Part shown: positions 20,085-27,894 of the stretch, piece after piece
How the letters are laid out: every line of letters begins with the position of its first letter
Position numbering within the stretch: position 1 is the first letter of the stretch
DNA from: Geminicoccus roseus DSM 18922
GTDB lineage: Bacteria; Pseudomonadota; Alphaproteobacteria; Geminicoccales; Geminicoccaceae
DNA: 64,000 nt
NCBI RefSeq assembly: GCF_000427665.1
Contig: NZ_KE386572.1
Span: forward strand, 2,008,196-2,072,195
Reading direction: 5' to 3'
Notes under the pieces: generated by a model
What the model was told of the DNA's origin: nothing
Databases searched by the model: none
What the model saw: the letters and a program-made list of their open reading frames with translations, nothing else
Program-made: the position numbers and the translations under genes

Positions 20085-21776
20085 TCAGTCGGGAAGCGCC
20101 ACCGGGGCCCGGTCCTGGAACAGATCGCCCGGACCAGGGTTGCCGGGGAGGCTCGATCCGCCGAGATGACGTACAACACCCCAGACCGCGTTCAAAGCCG
20201 TCGTGACCGCCCCTTCTGCCCATCCCGCTGTCCAGGACACGTCGTCGCCGGCCAGGAAGATGCCGCGCTGTCCGGGCGGCAGCCCGTCCTGCATGAAATG
20301 CGTGAACAGGCGGCGCTGGTAGCGGTAGTGGCCGGGCAGGTTGGCCTTGAACGCGCCCATGAAGTTCGGGTCGGCTTCCCAGGAGACGGTGATCGGGTGG
20401 CCGATGATGTGCCGGCGGATGTCCAGGCCAGGGTAGATCTGCGCCAGGCTGTGCAGCATCAGCCGCACCCGCTCGTCCACCGGCAGGGACAGCCATTTCA
20501 GGGCGTCGTCGTTCCAGGTGTAGGACAGGCAGATCACGCTTGGCCTGCCCTCGCCCTGGTCGAGCAGGTAGGTGCCGCGGGTCAGCCGGTCGGACAGGGT
20601 CATGCTCATCCGGTCGCGCCCGGTGGCGGGATCGACGTCCTTCCAGAACGGCCGGTCCACCAGCACGAAGGTCTTGGACGCCTGCATGTAGTGGGTGCGC
20701 TCCATCGCCATCCACATGGGATGGGGGAACAGCGCCTCGTCGCAGTCGATCCGCGCGGACAGCAGCCAGACCTGGCAGGTCGCCACGGCGGCCTCGAAGC
20801 ACTGCCGGTTGCCCCAGCGGTCGGTGATCGCGATCCGGCCGTCGGCGTCCCGCCCGATCCTGGCCACCCCGGGCATCGGCATGCCGTTGTGCAGCGCCTT
20901 GAGCGAGGTGCCGTCCGGCCAGTGCACCAGTCCGTCCAGCTTCTGCTCCCACAGGCGCACCGGCAGTTGCTCGACCCCGCCCAGCACGGAGCGATGGTCC
21001 TCGTCGGCGTTGGTGTAGACGACCCGCAGGATCTCCAGCATCGAGTTGGGATAGTCGGTGTCCCAGCCGCCGGTGCCAAAGCCGACCTGGCCGAACACCT
21101 CGCGATGGCGGAACGAGCGCCGGGCAAACGCTTTCGAGCGGGCGATGAAGCCGTAGAAGCTCTGCTCGTCCAGGGCGGGGACCAGCTGGTTCCAGACCGC
21201 TTTCAGCGTAGGCACGTCGCGGGCGCGGATGGCGGCCTGCACCTCGGAGAACGATGCCTCCTGCTCCAGCATCTCCTTCCAGGCATCGGCCACCTCCTGG
21301 AACAATGGCGGCAGGTCCGCCAGCCGGCGGGCGTAGTGGGCCTGGCCGCCCAGCTCGATCACGGTGCTGCGGCAGGCGGGGGTGAGCGGGTTGGGGAAGG
21401 GCCGGGTGCGCAGCCCGACCTTGTCCATGTAGTGGAACAGCGTCGTGGAGGAGGGCGGGAAGCGCATGGCGCCCAGCTCGGCAATGGTGCCGTCGCCGCC
21501 CTTGAACGTCTCCGAGCGCAGCCGCCCGCCGATCCGGTCGGCCTCGTAGACCACCGGCTTGAGGCCCAGCTTCATCAGCTCATAAGCCGCGACGATGCCC
21601 GAGATCCCGGCGCCGATCACCGCCACCTCGGTGCCGTGCCGCGTCGCCGGCAGCCGGCCGAGCCCTGCCGGGTGGGCGACATGGTCGTCATAGGCGAACG
21701 GGAAGTCCGGCCCGAACATGGTGACCGGCCGGGTGTCTGCGCCGCGCGCCCGGACCCCCGGCATGGATGCGGACAT
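20085..21776 (-). CDS. flavin amine-oxidase family L-amino-acid 2-monooxygenase (DavB-like; arginine or lysine)
   Basis: A 563-residue FAD enzyme resembling lysine 2-monooxygenase DavB over its whole length as far as I recall that sequence: N-terminal FGPDFPFAYDD, the dinucleotide motif VIGAGISGIVAAYELMKLG, GGRLRSETF, ELGAMRFP, and the C-terminal GDDVSWTAGWAEGAV that closes over the FAD. DavB oxidatively decarboxylates L-lysine to 5-aminovaleramide; arginine 2-monooxygenase does the same with L-arginine to give 4-guanidinobutyramide. The neighbour gbuA, which acts only on guanidino compounds, argues for arginine (inference). Start ATG 21776 has GAGGGG 8 bases upstream, inside the end of gbuA. 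Members of this family often show some oxidase side activity, which would yield the 2-oxo acid used by AruI next door. Confidence 0.85.
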   Translation of the reverse strand: MSASMPGVRARGADTRPVTMFGPDFPFAYDDHVAHPAGLGRLPATRHGTEVAVIGAGISGIVAAYELMKLGLKPVVYEADRIGGRLRSETFKGGDGTIAELGAMRFPPSSTTLFHYMDKVGLRTRPFPNPLTPACRSTVIELGGQAHYARRLADLPPLFQEVADAWKEMLEQEASFSEVQAAIRARDVPTLKAVWNQLVPALDEQSFYGFIARSKAFARRSFRHREVFGQVGFGTGGWDTDYPNSMLEILRVVYTNADEDHRSVLGGVEQLPVRLWEQKLDGLVHWPDGTSLKALHNGMPMPGVARIGRDADGRIAITDRWGNRQCFEAAVATCQVWLLSARIDCDEALFPHPMWMAMERTHYMQASKTFVLVDRPFWKDVDPATGRDRMSMTLSDRLTRGTYLLDQGEGRPSVICLSYTWNDDALKWLSLPVDERVRLMLHSLAQIYPGLDIRRHIIGHPITVSWEADPNFMGAFKANLPGHYRYQRRLFTHFMQDGLPPGQRGIFLAGDDVSWTAGWAEGAVTTALNAVWGVVRHLGGSSLPGNPGPGDLFQDRAPVALPD

Positions 21777-21788
21777 CGGTCGGCCCCC

Positions 21789-22736
21789 TCAGCTCCGGTA
21801 CTGGACCCCCGGCAGCACGCACAGCATCTCGAACAGGATGTTGGCCGCGACCAGCGCGGTGGTTCCGGCCTGGTCGTAGGGAGGCGACACCTCGACCAGG
21901 TCGCAGCCGACCAGGTTCAGGCCCCGGCAGCCGCGCACGATCTCCAGGGCCTGCCAGATGGTGAGCCCGCCCACCTCCAGCGTGCCGGTGCCAGGCGCGA
22001 AGGCAGGGTCCAGGCTGTCGATGTCGAAGCTCATGTAGACCGGGCCGTCGCCCATCATGGCGCGGACCTCGGCCATGAGCGGCACCAGCGACTTGTGCCA
22101 GCACTCCTCGGCCTGGACGACCCGGAAGCCCTGCTGGCGCGGCCAGTCGAAATCGTCGGCGGCATAGCCCGAGCCGCGCAGGCCGATCTGGATGGCCCGC
22201 TTCGTGTCGATGGCGCCGGCCTCGACCGCGCGGCGGAACGGGGTCCCGTGCGCGATCTTCTCGCCGAACATCTCGTCGTTGATGTCGGCATGGGCATCCA
22301 CATGGATCAGCCCGACCGGCCCGTGCTTCTTCGCGACCGCGCGCAGGATCGGGTAGACCAGGGTGTGGTCGCCGCCGAGACCCAGCGGGATGCAGCCGGT
22401 CGCCAGGATCCGGTCGTAATGGTCCTCGATGATCTGGACCGACTTCTTCAGGTCGAACGTGTTGGTGGGGATGTCGCCGATGTCCGCCACCTGCAGGCTG
22501 TCGAAGGGGGCGGCCCGGGTCGCCATGTTGTAGGGCCGGATCATCGTCGATTCCTGGCGGATCTGGCGCGGCCCGAACCGGGTCCCGGCCCGGTGCGAGG
22601 CGCCGATGTCCATGGGGATCCCGACGAAGCAGGCATCCAGGCCTTCGGCGGATGCGGCGGCCGGCAGGCGCATCATCGTGCCCGGCCCGGCGAAGCGCGG
22701 CATCTCGTTGCCACCGAGCGGCTGGTTGAAGGTCAT
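21789..22736 (-). CDS. gbuA: guanidinobutyrase (ureohydrolase family)
   Basis: Mn-dependent ureohydrolase predicted to split 4-guanidinobutyrate into GABA and urea. The 315 residues hold the metal ligands His124 (GGDHT), Asp147-His149-Asp151 (DAHAD) and Asp238/Asp240 (SFDID). The N-terminus QPLGGNEMPRFAGPGTMMRL and the segment ESTMIRPYNMATRAAPFDSL are distinctive of guanidinobutyrase as opposed to ordinary agmatinase; this rests on remembered family sequences, so agmatinase is the main alternative. The four-base ATGA overlap with the amidase upstream fixes the start at 22736. Confidence 0.87.
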   Translation of the reverse strand: MTFNQPLGGNEMPRFAGPGTMMRLPAAASAEGLDACFVGIPMDIGASHRAGTRFGPRQIRQESTMIRPYNMATRAAPFDSLQVADIGDIPTNTFDLKKSVQIIEDHYDRILATGCIPLGLGGDHTLVYPILRAVAKKHGPVGLIHVDAHADINDEMFGEKIAHGTPFRRAVEAGAIDTKRAIQIGLRGSGYAADDFDWPRQQGFRVVQAEECWHKSLVPLMAEVRAMMGDGPVYMSFDIDSLDPAFAPGTGTLEVGGLTIWQALEIVRGCRGLNLVGCDLVEVSPPYDQAGTTALVAANILFEMLCVLPGVQYRS

Positions 22737-23542
22737 GCAGGGTCTCCGTGGGCCAGCGGCGCGTACAGCTCCGGCCGGCGGTCGGCGAGATAGGTGTAGA
22801 GCGGGCGCGAGCGGTCCAGTATGGCGAGGTCGATCTCGGCGCCGACCACCTCCTCGCCGCGGCCGGCACGGGCAAGGTCCTGGCCCTCGGGGCCGACCAC
22901 GCAGCTCAGCCCGCAATAGTCGAGTTCGCCTTCCCGCCCGCAATGGTTGGCATAGGCGATGAAGACCTGGTTCTCGATGGCGCGGGCCGGGACGATGGTG
23001 CGCGCGATCACGTCGTAGGGCTGCATCAGCGCAGTCGGCACCGCCACCAGCTGCGCGCCCTCCAGGGCCAGCGCCCGAACCGCCTCCGGAAACTCGACGT
23101 CGTAGCAGATCAGGACGCCCACCCGGATCCCGTCCAGCTCGACCACCGGGGCATGCGCCGGACCCGGCTGGAACATCGCGCGATCCAGGTCGGTGAACAG
23201 GTGGCACTTGCGGTAGTTCAGCAGCGTCCGGCCGGTCCGGTCGATCAGGATCGCGGCGTTGTAGACCTGCCCGTCCTCTCCGCGCTCGGGGTAGCCGTAC
23301 AGCAGGGCGGTGCCGGTGGCCCTGGCGATCATCGCTGCCCGTCGCGCCGACGGCCCATCGACCGGCTCGGCCAGCCGTGCCGCCGCTTCCCGGCCGATGT
23401 TGTAGCCGGACAGGAACATTTCCGGGCTGACCAGCAGCCCGCCTTCCTGGCGCGCCGCCACCTCGGCCATGTGCTCCAGGTTCTCCGCCGGCGTTCCTGC
23501 TTTCAGCGGTCCCTGGAACAGCCTCACCCGCATCGTCGTCAT
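22733..23542 (-). CDS. carbon-nitrogen hydrolase, DavA-like omega-amidase (4-guanidinobutyramide or 5-aminovaleramide)
   Basis: A 269-residue nitrilase-superfamily amidase. The catalytic Glu41 (SPEMFLSGYNIG), Lys112 (NYRKCHLF) and Cys146 (LICYDVEFPE) are all present. Length and sequence are close to 5-aminovaleramidase DavA, the partner of DavB, so it should hydrolyse the amide made by the 2-monooxygenase: 4-guanidinobutyramide to 4-guanidinobutyrate if the substrate is arginine. N-carbamoylputrescine amidase is a weaker alternative because no agmatine deiminase is present. Start ATG 23542 overlaps the aruI stop by four bases. Confidence 0.87.
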   Translation of the reverse strand: MTTMRVRLFQGPLKAGTPAENLEHMAEVAARQEGGLLVSPEMFLSGYNIGREAAARLAEPVDGPSARRAAMIARATGTALLYGYPERGEDGQVYNAAILIDRTGRTLLNYRKCHLFTDLDRAMFQPGPAHAPVVELDGIRVGVLICYDVEFPEAVRALALEGAQLVAVPTALMQPYDVIARTIVPARAIENQVFIAYANHCGREGELDYCGLSCVVGPEGQDLARAGRGEEVVGAEIDLAILDRSRPLYTYLADRRPELYAPLAHGDPA

Positions 23543-25146
23543 CCTTCAGCAGCCAGAAACGGCGCCGCCTCGTCGATCTCGATCAGCGTCGGGACGCTGC
23601 GCCCGACCGAAGCCTGCAGCAGCGCGTCCAGGTGATCGAGGCCGGTGGCCCGATCCGCCGCGCAGCCATAGGCCCGGGCGATCGCCACGAAGTCCGGCGT
23701 CACCAGTTCGACGCCGATCGGCGGCACCCCTGTCTCGTTCATATAGGTCTTGATCTCGCCATAGCCCCGGTTGTTCCAGAGCAGGATCACGATCGGCACC
23801 TGCGCTTCCACCGCGGAGGCCAGCTCGGGCAGGGTGAACTGGAAGCCGCCATCGCCGATCAGCGCCAGCACCGGGCGGTGCGGGACCGCCAGCTTCGCCC
23901 CGATCGCCGCCGGCAGCGCATAGCCGAGCGTGCCGTAGCCGGTGGAGGCGTTGAACCAGGAGCGCGGCCGGGCAGGGGCGTAGAACTGGTTGCCGCCATA
24001 GACCGGCTGGGTCTGGTCGCCGGCGATCACCGCCCCGGGCAGCGCCCGGTCGACCGCGTCCAGGACCCGCCGCTGGCCGGCAATGGCGGGCCACCACAGG
24101 GCCTGGACCTCCGTGCGGACCTTCATCGCCCGTTCCCGACCGTCCCCGGCCAGATTGGGCGCCCGGACCGCCTGCAGAAGCGCGTCCAGCGCCGTTCGGG
24201 CATCGCTCACGATCGGCACGTCGGCTGTCCGTATGCGCGCCAGCTGTCCTGGATCGATGTCGATCCGGATCAACCGGCCGTCGAACGCCAGTTCCTGCGG
24301 ATCGGGATACATCTCGGTCTCGCCGAACTCGGTGCCCACCGCCAGCACCACGTCCGCCTCGCGCAGCGCCTGGCGCAGGGGCTGGAAGCCCAGATTCTCG
24401 CCCAGATGCAAAGGATGGCCCGGCGGCATCACGCCCTTGGCGTTGACCGTGTTGGTGAAGGTGGCGCCCAGCAGTTCGATCAGCGCCCGGGCCGGCTCGC
24501 CGGCCTCCACCGCACCGCCGCCCAGCACCACCAGCGGCCGCACGGCTTGGCGCAGCAGCTCGGCTGCCCGGGCGATGGCGGCCGGCCCCGGGCCGGGCGG
24601 CTCCGGCGCCGGGCGCACCGTCAGGTCGAGATGGCCGGCCTCGGCACGGATCACATCGGTGGGGATCTCGATCAGGACCGGGCGCGGCCGGCTGCTGCGG
24701 AACAGGGCGAAGGCGCGGGCCAGCACCTCGGGCAGCTGGTCGGGCGAGAGGATCGTGTGGCTGAACGCGCTGACCTGGGCGGCGAGGTCGCGCTGCGCGG
24801 CCAGTTCGTGCAGGGCGCCGCGCCCCATGCCCAGCTGGTCGGTGCGGTTGACGCTGGAGACCACCAGCATCGGCACGCTGTCGCCATACGCCTGGCCCAT
24901 GGCGGTCAGGATGTTGGTGACGCCCGGGCCGGTCACGGTGAAGCAGGCGGCCGGACGGCCGGTGGCGCGGGCATAGCCGTCGGCCATGAACCCGGCGCCC
25001 TGCTCGTGGCGCGGGGTGACGTGGCGAAGCCCGGTCGCGGGCAGACCGCGATAAAGCTCGACCGTGTGCACGCCAGGGATGCCGAACACGATTTCGATGC
25101 CGTGGGCCTCCAGCAGGCGGACCAGGACTTCGCCGGTGGTGGTCAT
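23539..25146 (-). CDS. aruI: thiamine-diphosphate enzyme, AruI-like 2-ketoarginine (5-guanidino-2-oxopentanoate) decarboxylase
   Basis: A 535-residue ThDP enzyme of the acetolactate-synthase fold: catalytic Glu48 in RHEQGAGFMADGYAR, central FAD/NAD-like domain, and the ThDP motif running from GDGGFQF to LLWNN. The N-terminus (FGIPGVHTVELYRGL) agrees with AruI of the arginine transaminase pathway, which decarboxylates 2-ketoarginine to 4-guanidinobutyraldehyde. Operon context supports this over acetolactate synthase: no regulatory subunit gene, and gbuA and gabT downstream. The start at 25146 (MTTTGEV) is 5 bases after the stop of the permease gene. The partner aminotransferase AruH and the aldehyde dehydrogenase are not in the window. 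Confidence 0.82.
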   Translation of the reverse strand: MTTTGEVLVRLLEAHGIEIVFGIPGVHTVELYRGLPATGLRHVTPRHEQGAGFMADGYARATGRPAACFTVTGPGVTNILTAMGQAYGDSVPMLVVSSVNRTDQLGMGRGALHELAAQRDLAAQVSAFSHTILSPDQLPEVLARAFALFRSSRPRPVLIEIPTDVIRAEAGHLDLTVRPAPEPPGPGPAAIARAAELLRQAVRPLVVLGGGAVEAGEPARALIELLGATFTNTVNAKGVMPPGHPLHLGENLGFQPLRQALREADVVLAVGTEFGETEMYPDPQELAFDGRLIRIDIDPGQLARIRTADVPIVSDARTALDALLQAVRAPNLAGDGRERAMKVRTEVQALWWPAIAGQRRVLDAVDRALPGAVIAGDQTQPVYGGNQFYAPARPRSWFNASTGYGTLGYALPAAIGAKLAVPHRPVLALIGDGGFQFTLPELASAVEAQVPIVILLWNNRGYGEIKTYMNETGVPPIGVELVTPDFVAIARAYGCAADRATGLDHLDALLQASVGRSVPTLIEIDEAAPFLAAEG

Positions 25147-25151
25147 GATGG

Positions 25152-25946
25152 TCAGTCCCTGGACCAGGCGCCGAGCAGCTTGGGCAGGTCGCCAAAGCGC
25201 GCGATCAGCCCGAAGATCACGGTCGCCAGCAGCACGAACACCACGGCCACCACCGCCATGACGGGAGTGTAGCCGTAGCGCAGGCTGTTGAAGATCTTGA
25301 TCGGCAGCGTCTCCACGGTGAAGCCCGCCACCATGTAGGCCACGATGTACTCGTTCAGGCTGAGCACGAAGGCGAAGGCGTAGCCGGAGATCAGGTAGGG
25401 CCGCACCAGGGGCAGGGTGACGGTCCGGAACACGGTCGCCTCGTCGGCGCCCATGGTGGTGGCCGCCTCCAGGAGCTGCCGGTCGATGGCGTTCAGGCCC
25501 AGGCTGATCATCACCAGCGGCAGGGTGACGAAAAAGATCGCGTGGCTGACGATGGTGGCGACGATCGAGCCGTACAGGCCGACGCTCACCCAGAACACCA
25601 GGAAGCCCAGGGCAGTGATCACCGGCGGCAGGGTGAACGGCGCCACCCCGAGCCCATAGAGCAGCTTGCCGTAGCCGACCCGCCACCGCCAGATGAACCA
25701 GGCCAGCGGGAACGCGATCAGGACCGCCAGGGCAGCGGAACTGAACGCAATGATCAGGCTGTTGCTCATGGCGTTCAGCCAGGCCGGCTCGTTGAACAGC
25801 TCAGCGTACCAGCCAAGCGACGGGTCGCGCGGCGGGAAGCGCAGCTGCTGGCCGCCGTTGAGGGACACGCCGGCCACCACCAGCAGCGGCAGCGCCATGA
25901 ACAGCACGACCAGGCCCATGAACAGGTCGCGGCCGAACCGGCTCAT
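25152..25946 (-). CDS. ABC transporter permease, PotC/PotI type
   Basis: A 264-residue inner-membrane permease with about six hydrophobic segments and the EAA loop EAATTMGADEATVFRTVTLP that contacts the ATPase. It belongs to the spermidine/putrescine permease group. It starts at ATG 25946, overlapping the stop of the partner permease by four bases. It forms the channel with the 25943-26800 product and is driven by the 26797-27849 ATPase. The cargo is probably a polyamine-like or guanidino compound given the catabolic genes in the same operon (inference). Confidence 0.92.
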   Translation of the reverse strand: MSRFGRDLFMGLVVLFMALPLLVVAGVSLNGGQQLRFPPRDPSLGWYAELFNEPAWLNAMSNSLIIAFSSAALAVLIAFPLAWFIWRWRVGYGKLLYGLGVAPFTLPPVITALGFLVFWVSVGLYGSIVATIVSHAIFFVTLPLVMISLGLNAIDRQLLEAATTMGADEATVFRTVTLPLVRPYLISGYAFAFVLSLNEYIVAYMVAGFTVETLPIKIFNSLRYGYTPVMAVVAVVFVLLATVIFGLIARFGDLPKLLGAWSRD

Positions 25947-26800
25947 CGGGGCGCCTCCCGGTTGGTCCCCAGCACCATGGTGAGCCCGATGAAGGCCAGG
26001 CTCACCAGCATCAGGAAGATCGCCATGGCCGCGGCGAACGGGATGTTCGACTGGAACACCGCCTGGTCGGTGATGTGCACCGACAGGGTCCAGTGCTGCG
26101 GCCGGCCCAGCACCTGGGGCAGCAGGAAGGCGCCCAGGTTGAACACGAACACCATGATCAGCGCCCCGATCAGGGAGTTCTTCAGGACCGGCACCACCAC
26201 CAGGAAGAAGGTGCGCAACGGCGAGGCGCCCAGCATCCGCGACGCTTCCGGCAGCTCCGGGTCCAGGCGCGACAAAGCCGGGTAGAGGATCAGCACGGTG
26301 TAAGGGAAGCCCAGGTAGCAGAGCCCCATCAGGAGCGCGCCGAAGCTGGGCGTCCAGGCCTCCGCCCGGGCCAGCGCCCCCAGCCAGACCAGCACGTTGG
26401 ACAGGCCGGCGGTGCGCGAGAGCAGGGTCGACCAGGTGAAGCCGATGATCACCTCGGAAAGGGAGAGCACCGCCAGGATGAACACCAGGAACGGCACCTG
26501 CGAGCGGCGGCGCAGCCGGGTCAGGAAATAGGTGAACGGGAAGCCGACCGCGACCACGAGGGCCGCAGCCAGGATCGAGATCCATACCGAGAACAGCAGG
26601 GTCCTGCCGAAGAACGCGCTCAGGAACCGGGCATAGTTGTCCAGCTCGAAGCCCGGCTCGTAGAACGCGCCCTCGACCTGGTGAAAGAAGCTGACCGCCA
26701 GCATGATGGCGAACGGGACCACGAAGAACAGGACCAGCATGCCCGCCGGCCACAGCATCGGCAGGTGGCCGGCCAGGCCCTGCGGGCGCTTCCCGGTCAT
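25943..26800 (-). CDS. ABC transporter permease, PotB/PotH type
   Basis: A 285-residue inner-membrane permease with an N-terminal membrane anchor (MLWPAGMLVLFFVVPFAIML), further hydrophobic segments and the coupling loop EASRMLGASPLRTFFLVVVP. It is the first of the two permease subunits of the importer, overlapping the ATPase stop and the second permease start by four bases each, the usual sign of balanced translation of complex subunits. Confidence 0.92.
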   Translation of the reverse strand: MTGKRPQGLAGHLPMLWPAGMLVLFFVVPFAIMLAVSFFHQVEGAFYEPGFELDNYARFLSAFFGRTLLFSVWISILAAALVVAVGFPFTYFLTRLRRRSQVPFLVFILAVLSLSEVIIGFTWSTLLSRTAGLSNVLVWLGALARAEAWTPSFGALLMGLCYLGFPYTVLILYPALSRLDPELPEASRMLGASPLRTFFLVVVPVLKNSLIGALIMVFVFNLGAFLLPQVLGRPQHWTLSVHITDQAVFQSNIPFAAAMAIFLMLVSLAFIGLTMVLGTNREAPR

Positions 26801-27849
26801 GACGGCAGCATCACGCAGGCCGCCTCAGGCATTTCCACCGTCACCGCGTCCCCGGTCCGCACGTCCGGCCGGGCGCGCGGGCTCGTCACCGCCAGCACCT
26901 CCGTGCCGGCGCAGTCCAGCATGATCTCGACGCTGGCGCCGAGGTCGCGGACGAAGGTCACTTTTGCCGGCAGCCGGTTCGGACCTGGATGGCTGCCCGG
27001 GTGGACCAGCACCTCCTCCGGCCGGATCGAGACCGTGGCTTTCGTGCCCTTCGCCAGCTTGCGCTGGCCGTCCCCGGCGATGCTCGCCTCGCCAACCGCG
27101 AGCGCCCCGCCCGCGTCGACCACGCCCTGGAGCAGGTTGCTGGAGCCGATGAAGTCGGCGACGAAGGCGTTGACCGGGCTGCGGTAGATCTCGACCGGCG
27201 GGCCCACCTGCTGGACCTGGGCATGGTCCATGACCACCACGATGTCGGCCATGGTCATGGCTTCCCGCTGGTCATGGGTCACCACGATGGTCGAGATGCC
27301 CAGCCGCTGCTGCAGGAGCTTCAGCTCGACCTGCATGGTCTCCCGGAGCTTGGCGTCCAAGGCCGAGAGCGGCTCGTCGAGCAGGAACAGCTTGGGGTCC
27401 AGGGCCAGGGCGCGGGCGATGGCGACGCGCTGGCGCTGCCCGCCGGAGAGCTGCGACACCTGCCGGTCGGCCACGCCCGGCAGGCGCACCAGCTCCAGCA
27501 GTTCCTCCGCCTTGCGGCGCCGGGCCGCCGGGTCGACCCCGCGGATCCGCAACCCGTAGGCAATGTTCTCGCCCACCGTCAGGTGCGGGAACAGGGCCAG
27601 GGACTGGAACACCATGCCCAGGCCGCGCTGGTGGGCGGGCACGGCCGTGATGTCCTGGTTGTCCAGCAGGATCCGGCCGGAGGTGGGCGCCTCCAGGCCG
27701 GCGATCACCCGCAAGAGGGTGGTCTTCCCGCAGCCCGACGGGCCCAGCAGGCAGATGAACCTGCCGTCGGGGAAGTCCAGGTCGATGTCCTTCAACGCCT
27801 CGAACATGCCGAAGGACTTGCCGACATGGTCGACGCGCAGTCCGGACAT
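26797..27849 (-). CDS. ABC transporter ATP-binding protein, PotA/PotG type
   Basis: A 350-residue importer ATPase: Walker A GPSGCGKTT (residues 36-44), Q-loop FQSLALFP, signature LSGGQRQR (134-141), Walker B LFLLDEP (154-160), switch His in VTHDQREA, and a C-terminal TOBE-type regulatory domain from about residue 270 (VSIRPEEVLVHPG). This is the polyamine/iron/sugar (MOI/CUT1) subfamily. It powers the two permeases downstream; the solute-binding protein gene is 45 bases upstream. Confidence 0.93.
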   Translation of the reverse strand: MSGLRVDHVGKSFGMFEALKDIDLDFPDGRFICLLGPSGCGKTTLLRVIAGLEAPTSGRILLDNQDITAVPAHQRGLGMVFQSLALFPHLTVGENIAYGLRIRGVDPAARRRKAEELLELVRLPGVADRQVSQLSGGQRQRVAIARALALDPKLFLLDEPLSALDAKLRETMQVELKLLQQRLGISTIVVTHDQREAMTMADIVVVMDHAQVQQVGPPVEIYRSPVNAFVADFIGSSNLLQGVVDAGGALAVGEASIAGDGQRKLAKGTKATVSIRPEEVLVHPGSHPGPNRLPAKVTFVRDLGASVEIMLDCAGTEVLAVTSPRARPDVRTGDAVTVEMPEAACVMLPS

Positions 27850-27894
27850 CTCAACCTCATCCTTGCAGTCGAACGGTCGAAACAGACGGGATGG

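Noticed and set aside
20085-21776. Tryptophan 2-monooxygenase or ordinary monoamine oxidase
   Set aside because: The full-length pattern and DavA-like partner fit the lysine/arginine 2-monooxygenase group.
21789-22736. Agmatinase (speB)
   Set aside because: Same metal ligands, but the N-terminal segment and the GabT/amidase context match guanidinobutyrase; agmatinase remains the alternative.
23539-25146. Acetolactate synthase large subunit
   Set aside because: Same fold, but there is no small-subunit gene, and the N-terminus and neighbours fit AruI better.
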